6,994 bases of DNA. Source: an uncultured Enterocloster sp. (GTDB taxonomy: Bacteria; Bacillota; Clostridia; Lachnospirales; Lachnospiraceae). A model generated the notes under the pieces. That model worked only from the letters and a program-made list of their open reading frames with translations. It made no database searches and had not been told where the DNA came from. A program made the position numbers and the translations under genes. Shown here one piece after another: positions 1-6,051 of this stretch (the stretch's first letter is position 1; each line of letters begins with the position of its first letter). The stretch is taken from positions 1 through 6,994 of the forward strand of contig CALWMT010000143.1 of assembly GCA_944382045.1 (NCBI GenBank). Direction: 5' to 3'.

Positions 1-893
1 GAAAGAATCGGTCCCAGGCCTCCGTTGCTGCCCAAATGGAAGGATTAAAAAGCCTTTTCACCAAGGACAATCACGCCCCATGGTATCAGAGCCAGAAGCT
101 ACGGCTGTCAGTCGGCTTGGACAGCCAGGAAAGCACCCCCTCAGCCTCCCAGCCGCTTAAACACGAGTGGCGGGACGTGGCCGAGCACATCCAGGTGGAT
201 TTGGAGCATTTTGCGGAGAGCAGAAGGATGCAGGGCTTAATGCCGGGCGGCTTTATCCAAAATCTGCGGGAGGTGAACCGTGAGCGCTATGACTACACGG
301 CATTTTTAAAAAAGTTCGCGGTGATGGGCGAGGCCATGCGGGTGAACGACGATGAATTTGACTATATTTATTACACCTACGGCTTAAAGCTTTATAAGAA
401 GCTGCCCCTCATCGAGCCCCTGGAATACAAGGAGATAAAGGCGGTGAAGGAATTTGTCGTCGCCATCGACACCTCTGGCTCCACCAGCGGAGAACTGGTC
501 CAGCGGTTCGTGCAGAAGACCTACAACATCCTAAAGCAGGAGGAATCCTTTTTTACAAAAATAAATTTGCATATCATACAATGTGACGCGGCCATCCAGG
601 AGGACAAGAAAATCACCTCCCAGGAGGAATTTGACAATTATTTAAAAACCATGCAAATCCGGGGGCTTGGGGGAACGGATTTCAGGCCTGTGTTCTCCTA
701 CGTGGACCGGCTGATAAAGGAAAAGGAATTCACGAACTTAAAGGGAATGATATATTTCACGGACGGCTGGGGAACCTTCCCGGCGCGCCAGCCGGACTAC
801 CAGGCCGCCGTGGTCTATGTGGGTGAGGATTACAACAATCCCCAGGTGCCGGTCTGGGCCATCCGGCTCGTCCTGCGGCCGGAGGAGATATAG
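1..893 (+). CDS. VWA-like (DUF2201-type) protein, 3' part of a gene cut by the window edge
   Basis: The frame is open from base 3 to the TAG at 891-893, and no stop precedes the ATG at 36. That ATG is therefore probably internal, and the gene starts outside the window. Counting from the ATG at 36 (285 residues), a von Willebrand A-like fold occupies about 138-285. Its MIDAS metal site is complete: D145-T-S147-G-S149 after a hydrophobic strand, T214 in GGTDF, and D243 in YFTDG. The region before it (about 15-135) is charged, lacks a signal peptide or membrane segment, and resembles the end of the DUF2201 N-terminal domain, annotated as a putative metallopeptidase. Its HExxH-like motif, if present, would be upstream and unseen. 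VWA proteins of this sort usually partner MoxR AAA+ ATPases, and one lies 2.9 kb downstream. The gene ends 25 bases before the LRR/DUF4132 gene, suggesting one transcript. The VWA call is firm; the DUF2201 assignment is from recognition of family features. Confidence 0.85.
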   Translation, partial: KNRSQASVAAQMEGLKSLFTKDNHAPWYQSQKLRLSVGLDSQESTPSASQPLKHEWRDVAEHIQVDLEHFAESRRMQGLMPGGFIQNLREVNRERYDYTAFLKKFAVMGEAMRVNDDEFDYIYYTYGLKLYKKLPLIEPLEYKEIKAVKEFVVAIDTSGSTSGELVQRFVQKTYNILKQEESFFTKINLHIIQCDAAIQEDKKITSQEEFDNYLKTMQIRGLGGTDFRPVFSYVDRLIKEKEFTNLKGMIYFTDGWGTFPARQPDYQAAVVYVGEDYNNPQVPVWAIRLVLRPEEI

Positions 894-903
894 ATTGGAT
901 TAC

Positions 904-910
904 AAGGAGG
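904..910 (+). promoter_or_regulatory. Strong Shine-Dalgarno site (AAGGAGG) fixing the start of the LRR/DUF4132 gene
   Basis: AAGGAGG lies 8 bases before the ATG at 919. It shows that the gene starts at 919 rather than at the upstream in-frame ATG at 817, which lies inside the VWA gene and would add 34 residues of low-complexity, Arg-rich sequence unlike the family. Such a perfect site inside a 25-base gap also means independent, efficient initiation rather than simple read-over from the VWA gene. Confidence 0.9.
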
Positions 911-918
911 AGAATGGG

Positions 919-3708
919 ATGAGCAGAGCAGAGGATTTTATCATTAAAAAGGGAATAATGACGCGGTACACGGGCTCGGACACAGTGGTGGAGATACCGC
1001 AGGGAGTGAAAAGAATCTATATTGATGGAGGGAAGGAGGTATTTTCTGCGCCTGAAACCATAGAAAAGGTGATTCTTCCGGATGGACTGGAGATAATCGG
1101 GTCCGGGACGTTTCGCGGGTGCACCCGCCTGAGAACCATAGAGATTCCGAATACCGTGAGAAGTATCGGAGCCGCGTTTTCCCACAGCGGCCTTACGGAG
1201 ATTACTATCCCGGGAAGTGTTAGGGAGATTGGAGAGGATGCATTTAAGGACTGCCGGGCGCTTGAAAAGGTAACGCTACCGGAGGGATTAGCAGAAATCG
1301 GCAAGGAAGCCTTCTGCGGCTGCTTTAAGCTGTCGTCCATCCGTGTGCCGGAAGGCGTAAAAATCGGGGATGACGCCTTCCGCCACTGTCCGGCGCTCCG
1401 GCGTCCGGAGATGGGCTTGGGAAGCCTGGACAGGGAGGAAGCGGAGCGGATAGGGCTTGCGGAGGACACGGACGGCTGCGTGGTGAAGGATGGGGTCCTG
1501 GTAAAATACATAGGGGACCCGGTGAACATTAAAATCAGGGACGGCGTGCGGGAGATACCCTGTTTTCGTATTGTGCCATTGAATCTGTATGGTGAGCACA
1601 GCGGGATTGCTACGAAAAGCTGCCGCCTCCCGGAAAGCCTGGAGGCAATATACACACAGGATTTTTTTCCCTATTGGGACGCGCCCTGCCCTGTCTCTAT
1701 AAATCTGCCGGAAGGGTTTCTGCGGCAGACCCGTGAACTGCCCAGTGACACCTGCATGTACCTGAACGGCCCCTGGAAAAAGCTTGCGCAGACGGAGGAT
1801 TATGCGGCGCTGTATCTCTTTCAGAAGGACGAAAGCATTCAGCGGATAAGCAAAAAAAGGATAGAAAAGGAGCCGGAAAAGGCGGCGGCGTATTTTGCGG
1901 CGCGTATGAAGGAGAAGGTAACGCCCTCCCAGGCGGAACGGGCGGCGGCTTTTGTGATGGAGCATGAGGCGGCGGTATCAAAAGAGGTGAAGCAGGCGCT
2001 CTATGACGCGGCGGTGCGGCAGAGGGCAAAGAAGGCGGCGGCGCTTTTGGCCCCCGCCGTGACGCCGAAGGACGGGAAGCCGGAAGCAGGGAGAGCCGGG
2101 AAGACTGCCGGAGACGGGGCGGACACGGACGGCGTGAGCCAGCGGAATGCGGTGTTTAAGAAATACAAGGGCATGGACAAGCTTCTCTCCGGGGTTAAGC
2201 TGGCGGGCGGCGGGGACGCCCCGGCGGACCTTATAAAGCAGGCCATTGTCCCCTATCTGGAGCAGTTCCCCGGACTCCCCAAGGACTGCGAGGACTACAA
2301 GACCGCGCTTTTTAGGCCCAGGTTTGTGAAGGAGGCGGACGAGGCCGCCGCAAAGCTGGACAAGAAGACCTTTCAGGAGGCCCTGGAAAAACTGTACGGA
2401 AACAAGCGCAAGGGATATGTGTGGATGACGGGAAAACCGGTGAGAAACGCAGGGGAGGCGGCCTGGCTGCTCCCCTACGCCCGCTACGGGAGCAGGGCCC
2501 AGATAGCGGCCCTGGTTTCCGATATGAAAAAATGGGGCAGCTATGCCATGTGCGGCATCAGAGGCAGAAGGGACATTATCATAGGCCGGAGCGCCCTGCT
2601 TTTGAGCGATACGCAGGAGGCTGTCATTCAGCTGGACGCGGACGGACGGCTTTCCATGTATGCCAGCATGCGGGGAGTCCGGGCGGAGGCGCTTAGGGAC
2701 GGCAGCGCTATGGACTTTGGCCTGGATAAGACGGGGAAAAAGCAGTACGATTTGGGCGGAAGGACGATTACGGTCTTTCTGGACAGCAGCCTGACCCTGT
2801 CGCTCTTTGACGAGGATGCGAAAAAAGCCGTAAAGTCGATTCCCAAGAAGGGGACGGACGCGGCCCTGGCCGCTGCGGCGGCAGAGGATTTTGCCGGGAT
2901 GAAGCAGAATATCAAGAAGGCGGTGAAAAAACGTAAGGACCAGCTGTTCGCGGATTTCCTCTCCGGGGCGAAGAAGAAAGCCGATGCCTGGAAGGCGGAC
3001 TATCTGGAAAATCCTATTTTAAATCACATAGCCCGGCTTTTGGTGTGGTGCCAGGGAGAGAACACCTTCACGCTCTCCGAGGAGGGAGCTGTGGACGCGG
3101 CGGGAGTTCCCTGCGCGATTTCGGCGGCGCCCATTGCCCTGGCCCATCCCATGGAGATGGGGAAGGAGAAGACGCGGGCTTGGCAGAGGTATTTTACAGC
3201 CAGGGGGCTCAGACAGCCCTTCCTCCAGGTCTGGGAGCCGGCGATAGACATGGCAGGCATCCGAAAGGACCGGTATGCCGCGTATCCCATGCCGCTCTGC
3301 CATTTTCTGAATCAGGGGAAGCACGGGATTACCGGCTCCTTCGATTACCGGCAGGGCGTGCCGGACTTTCATTTCGCAGACTGTGAGACGCAGATACGGT
3401 GTGAGATAAACGGCGGGGCTGCGGCGGATATTACGCTTTTCATCGTTTCCATCACCTTTAAGGAATTCACACGGAGGGCGAACCACATCGCGGCATATTT
3501 CGACCAGGTTGCGGCGCGGGAAAGCATTGCAAGGGATGATGCGGCCGCACTTGCGGGCCTGCTGGAACACTGTACGATGGCGCAGATTGTAAAATTTATA
3601 AATACGGCCATGGAGCGGGAGCGCAAAAACTGCCTGGCCCTGCTTCTGGATTACAAGAATAAGGAATTTGGGGACTATGACCCCATGGATTCCTTTGCGC
3701 TGGAGTGA
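919..3708 (+). CDS. Cytosolic BspA-type leucine-rich repeat protein with DUF4132 (MolR/YehI-like) region
   Basis: This encodes 929 residues from the ATG chosen by the AAGGAGG site, with no signal peptide or membrane segment. Residues about 48-159 are five LRR_5 repeats of about 23 residues, with the pattern L..I.IP..V..IG..AF..C. A degenerate second block follows at about 190-265. Residues 310-380 are helical and Ala-rich, and 382-410 form a Gly/Asp/Lys linker. From about 420 onward the protein resembles MolR/DUF4132 proteins. The most diagnostic stretch is 707-773: LLVW, then LAHP at 741-744, a conserved W at 755 and RQPFLQVWE at 765-773. The end (about 875-917) is a helical, ankyrin-like segment finishing in LLLDYKNKEF. 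DUF4132 has no established biochemical activity, so no reaction is proposed. Its position between a VWA protein and a MoxR ATPase suggests that it is the third component or client adaptor of that machine, as E. coli YehI may be for YehL/YehP. The LRRs may provide target recognition. LRR call high, DUF4132 call fairly high, role inferred. Confidence 0.88.
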   Translation: MSRAEDFIIKKGIMTRYTGSDTVVEIPQGVKRIYIDGGKEVFSAPETIEKVILPDGLEIIGSGTFRGCTRLRTIEIPNTVRSIGAAFSHSGLTEITIPGSVREIGEDAFKDCRALEKVTLPEGLAEIGKEAFCGCFKLSSIRVPEGVKIGDDAFRHCPALRRPEMGLGSLDREEAERIGLAEDTDGCVVKDGVLVKYIGDPVNIKIRDGVREIPCFRIVPLNLYGEHSGIATKSCRLPESLEAIYTQDFFPYWDAPCPVSINLPEGFLRQTRELPSDTCMYLNGPWKKLAQTEDYAALYLFQKDESIQRISKKRIEKEPEKAAAYFAARMKEKVTPSQAERAAAFVMEHEAAVSKEVKQALYDAAVRQRAKKAAALLAPAVTPKDGKPEAGRAGKTAGDGADTDGVSQRNAVFKKYKGMDKLLSGVKLAGGGDAPADLIKQAIVPYLEQFPGLPKDCEDYKTALFRPRFVKEADEAAAKLDKKTFQEALEKLYGNKRKGYVWMTGKPVRNAGEAAWLLPYARYGSRAQIAALVSDMKKWGSYAMCGIRGRRDIIIGRSALLLSDTQEAVIQLDADGRLSMYASMRGVRAEALRDGSAMDFGLDKTGKKQYDLGGRTITVFLDSSLTLSLFDEDAKKAVKSIPKKGTDAALAAAAAEDFAGMKQNIKKAVKKRKDQLFADFLSGAKKKADAWKADYLENPILNHIARLLVWCQGENTFTLSEEGAVDAAGVPCAISAAPIALAHPMEMGKEKTRAWQRYFTARGLRQPFLQVWEPAIDMAGIRKDRYAAYPMPLCHFLNQGKHGITGSFDYRQGVPDFHFADCETQIRCEINGGAAADITLFIVSITFKEFTRRANHIAAYFDQVAARESIARDDAAALAGLLEHCTMAQIVKFINTAMERERKNCLALLLDYKNKEFGDYDPMDSFALE
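1060..1395 (+). repeat. Five tandem LRR_5 (BspA-type) protein repeats
   Basis: In-frame repeats cover residues 48-70, 71-91, 92-114, 115-137 and 138-159 of the LRR/DUF4132 protein. Each carries an I.IP or V.LP strand, then a G/SV..IG turn, then AF..C (TFRGC, AFKDC, AFCGC, AFRHC; the second repeat is shorter, with AFSHSG). Nucleotide identity between units is modest, so this is an old protein repeat rather than a recent DNA duplication. Confidence 0.8.
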
Positions 3709-3754
3709 GGACGCGGGTGCGCCGCCGGACCGCGAAAAATCAAGTAGAAAGGAC

Positions 3755-3760
3755 AGGAGA
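3755..3760 (+). promoter_or_regulatory. Ribosome binding site (AGGAGA) of the MoxR gene
   Basis: AGGAGA lies 11 bases before the ATG at 3772, slightly further than optimal. The 63-base gap before the gene (3709-3771) has no convincing promoter or terminator. It contains only a 5-bp GC inverted repeat (3712-3716 with 3730-3734) without a T-tract, so co-transcription with the gene upstream is likely. Confidence 0.65.
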
Positions 3761-3771
3761 AGCAGCAAGAG

Positions 3772-5283
3772 ATGAACATAAAGGACGCCAAGGAACAGAT
3801 TAAAAATGCCATCACGGCTTATTTCACGAAGGATGCCTCCGGGGAGTACATTCTCCCGGTGGAAAAGCAGAGGCCCGTGTTCCTCATGGGGCCTCCGGGC
3901 ATCGGAAAGACGGCCATCATGGAGCAGATTGCCTCGGAGATGGGGGTGGGGCTTCTCTCGTACTCCATGACCCATCACACCCGGCAGAGCGCGCTGGGGC
4001 TTCCCTTTATCGCCCGAAAGACGTATAATGGGAAGGAGTACGAGGTTTCCGAGTACACCATGAGCGAGATTATCGCGGCAGTCTACGACCTGATGGAGGA
4101 GAGCGGCATCCGGGAGGGCATTTTGTTTCTGGACGAAATCAACTGCGTGTCCGAGACATTGGCCCCCATTATGCTCCAGTTCCTCCAGTACAAGGTATTC
4201 GGCCGCCACCGGGTGCCGGAGGGCTGGATTGTGGTCACGGCGGGCAATCCCCCGGAGTACAACAACTCCGTCCGGGAGTTCGACATCGTGACCTGGGACC
4301 GGCTGAAGCGCATCGACGTGGAGCCGGACTTCGGGGGGTGGAAGGAATACGCCTATGAGTGGGGCGTGCACCCGGCCATCCTGTCCTACCTGGAAATCGA
4401 GAAGCAGAGCTTCTACCGGGTGGAATCCACGGTGGACGGCAAGACCTTCATCACCGCCAGGGGCTGGGAGGACTTGAGCCAGATGCTCAGGCTCTACGAG
4501 CTCCACGGCATTCCGGTGGACGGAAGGCTCATTTCCCAGTATGTGCAGAATCCAAATATCAGCCGGCATTTTGCGGCCTACTACGATTTATTTGTCAAGT
4601 ACCGGAGCGACTACCAGATTGACAAAATCCTGGAGGGGAAATGCCCGCCGGATATCATAGACCGGGCCAAGGCGGCCAAGTTTGACGAGCGCCTCTCCCT
4701 TCTGGGCCTTCTTCTGGACGCCGTGGGCGGGCGTGCACGGGAGACCATGGAAAAGGACGCTGTGCTCACAGAGCTGATGCACGCCCTGCGGGACTACAAG
4801 GTGAAGCTTGCGAAGTCCGCCTCCGGCACGCCGGAGGGGAAGCTTACGGCCCAGATTGAGAAGATGCGGGATAAGGCTGCAGGGGCCAAGGCGGCCGGGA
4901 GCCAGAGCCGGGAGAGCCTGGCGGTCACGAAGCAGGTGATAGAGGAGTTGGAGGGCATCCGGGCCGTCCTGATGGGCTGCACGGACGGCACGGCGGCCTT
5001 TGCCGAGGCGAAAGCCGCCTTTGACCGGGAGAAAAAGGCTCTGGAGAAGCTGGCCAAGGGGAGCACGGCGAAGGCCTTTGCAAACGCCTTCCTGTTTTTG
5101 GAGCAGGCCTTCGGGGGCGGCCAGGAAATGCTGATTTTCGTGACGGAGCTGACCCAGAATCCCGTCACCGCCCGGTACATCAGCAAATACGGGTGCGATA
5201 AATATTATGAACACAACAAGGATTTGCTGTTCTACGAGCGGCAGAAGGAGATTGACCGGGTGGTGGAGAAGCTGGAGCTGTAG
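3772..5283 (+). CDS. MoxR-family AAA+ ATPase (AAA_5) with extended helical C-terminus
   Basis: This is a 503-residue cytosolic ATPase. Visible motifs in order are Walker A GPPGIGKT (40-47), Walker B ILFLDE (117-122) followed by IN, and sensor 1 with N159 in TAGNP. A candidate arginine finger lies in WDRLKR (R177 or R180), and a sensor-2 Arg in TARGW (R230) precedes a helix. The catalytic set is therefore complete and the protein should hydrolyse ATP as a ring. MoxR proteins work with VWA partners to remodel or mature target proteins. A MIDAS-bearing VWA gene two genes upstream, with the LRR/DUF4132 protein between, fits that pairing. Typical MoxR proteins are about 300-350 residues. Here about 170 extra residues follow (330-503), Ala/Lys/Glu-rich and probably coiled coil at 355-430. 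They end in a conserved-looking segment, about 440-500, that includes KYGCDKYYEHNKDLLFYERQ. That extension is probably the family-specific partner-binding part (inference). It ends with TAG. Confidence 0.93.
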   Translation: MNIKDAKEQIKNAITAYFTKDASGEYILPVEKQRPVFLMGPPGIGKTAIMEQIASEMGVGLLSYSMTHHTRQSALGLPFIARKTYNGKEYEVSEYTMSEIIAAVYDLMEESGIREGILFLDEINCVSETLAPIMLQFLQYKVFGRHRVPEGWIVVTAGNPPEYNNSVREFDIVTWDRLKRIDVEPDFGGWKEYAYEWGVHPAILSYLEIEKQSFYRVESTVDGKTFITARGWEDLSQMLRLYELHGIPVDGRLISQYVQNPNISRHFAAYYDLFVKYRSDYQIDKILEGKCPPDIIDRAKAAKFDERLSLLGLLLDAVGGRARETMEKDAVLTELMHALRDYKVKLAKSASGTPEGKLTAQIEKMRDKAAGAKAAGSQSRESLAVTKQVIEELEGIRAVLMGCTDGTAAFAEAKAAFDREKKALEKLAKGSTAKAFANAFLFLEQAFGGGQEMLIFVTELTQNPVTARYISKYGCDKYYEHNKDLLFYERQKEIDRVVEKLEL

Positions 5284-5284
5284 G

Positions 5285-5962
5285 GCGTTCAAGCAGGCTC
5301 TGGCTGGCAGGAGCTGCGGACGGGAGAAAGGGGAAGCGTTATATCTGGATGAGGCGGGAAGGCTTGGGAAGCCGGAAATCACAAAGGCTCTTTTGGAATA
5401 CCGCGATAAGAATTTTTCCAGGGATGCATTGGAACGGGAAGAACAGAAGACGAAGGACAAAGTGAAAGATGGGCCTTCGGCCGCAGAGCTTAAAAAAATC
5501 TGGTCCACCAAAAAACGGGAGGACGGAACGCTGATTATTACAAGGTACAAGGGAACGGACCTGCAGGTCACAGTGCCGAAGCAGATTGGGAAATCGCTGG
5601 TGACGGCCATTAGCGCGTTCTTTTCCTGGATGGATAGCCAGGTGCAAAACTCTATCACGGAAATCATACTTCCGGACAGCATTACATTGATTGAAGGTAG
5701 CGCTTTTGATTATTGTGGCTCTCATTGTGACTCTCTTACAAGCGTCCATATACCGGCAAAGACAGTGGAGTTTCGGGGCAATCCATTTTCGGAGATTAAA
5801 AATCATCTCACCATCTACGCCCCTAAGGGGAGCACGGCTGAGCAGTTAGTAGAAGAATGGCAGGAGCGCTATTACAAGTTCGAAAAATATGGATGGCCGC
5901 ATAAGGATAAAAGTGTCGAATGGATAACGTTTGAGCCGGAGGAGGACGGCGCCCAGAGTTAG
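5285..5962 (+). pseudogene. 3' remnant of a second LRR (DUF4132-associated) gene
   Basis: The frame is open to the TAG at 5960-5962, but no credible start exists. The only ATG before the conserved part is at 5207, inside the MoxR gene, without a Shine-Dalgarno site. The next ATG, at 5630, also has none and falls within the domain. Recognisable homology starts near 5336: DEAGRLGKPEITKALLEYRD followed by KNF parallels the end of the 929-residue protein (ERKNCLALLLDYKNKEF). It continues with a region around LKKIW (from 5489) and IITRYKG...VTVPKQIGK, then an LRR_5 repeat (ITEIILPDSITLIEGSAF...C...LTSVHIP) and an ending LTIYAPKGSTAEQ that is typical of clostridial LRR_5 proteins as I know them. 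The intact upstream gene stops before this C-terminal LRR block. The likely history is duplication followed by loss of the 5' part. It could instead be a small live gene starting at 5207 by coupling, or at a TTG (5393 or 5429); I consider that less likely. Confidence 0.6.
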
Positions 5963-6051
5963 AGTACGGCCACGGCCAGGATGCGGCCACGGCCATCATT
6001 CGCGGCCGCCGCTGCACACCTTCAGAACAGAAAGAGAGGAACAAAAAGCAT
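5963..6051 (+). other. Intergenic spacer with short GC-rich direct repeats and a palindrome
   Basis: The exact 12-mer CGGCCACGGCCA occurs at 5967-5978 and 5984-5995 (period 17). The 8-bp palindrome GCGGCCGC follows at 6002-6009. No recognisable -35/-10 pair and no terminator with a T-tract was seen. The last part is purine-rich and carries the ribosome binding site of the next gene. Confidence 0.5.
6035..6040 (+). promoter_or_regulatory. Ribosome binding site (AGAGGA) of the HEPN gene
   Basis: AGAGGA lies 11 bases before the ATG at 6052 in a purine-rich leader. It supports 6052 as the genuine start, which means the HEPN reading frame is intact at its 5' end and broken only at the internal TAG. 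Confidence 0.65.

Noticed and set aside
817..918. Upstream in-frame ATG at 817 as the start of the LRR/DUF4132 gene
   Set aside because: It has no Shine-Dalgarno site, lies inside the VWA coding region and adds an Arg/Ser/Gly-rich segment. The ATG at 919 has a perfect AAGGAGG site 8 bases upstream.
1879..2045. Dense GCGGCGG-type triplet repeats suggesting a simple-sequence repeat tract
   Set aside because: They are in-frame Ala codon clusters in a helical, Ala-rich part of the LRR/DUF4132 protein, irregularly spaced and interrupted, so a slippage-prone tract is not supported.
3712..3740. GC hairpin as a terminator between the LRR/DUF4132 and MoxR genes
   Set aside because: The stem is only 5 bp (3712-3716 with 3730-3734), the loop is 13 bases and it is followed by A-rich rather than T-rich sequence, so it does not look like an intrinsic terminator.
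3019..4569. A 516-codon open frame on the minus strand spanning the end of the LRR/DUF4132 gene, the gap and the start of the MoxR gene
   Set aside because: It lies opposite two genes with clear domain motifs. Its translation is low in recognisable motifs and rich in His, Pro, Leu and Arg, as expected for the reverse complement of GC-rich coding DNA.
5207..5290. Translation of the LRR remnant by a programmed +1 frameshift at the MoxR stop (GGAG CUG UAG G)
   Set aside because: The layout loosely recalls the prfB signal, but the Shine-Dalgarno-like GGAG abuts the P-site codon, CUG is not a known slippery codon, and the first residues after the shift match nothing in the LRR family.
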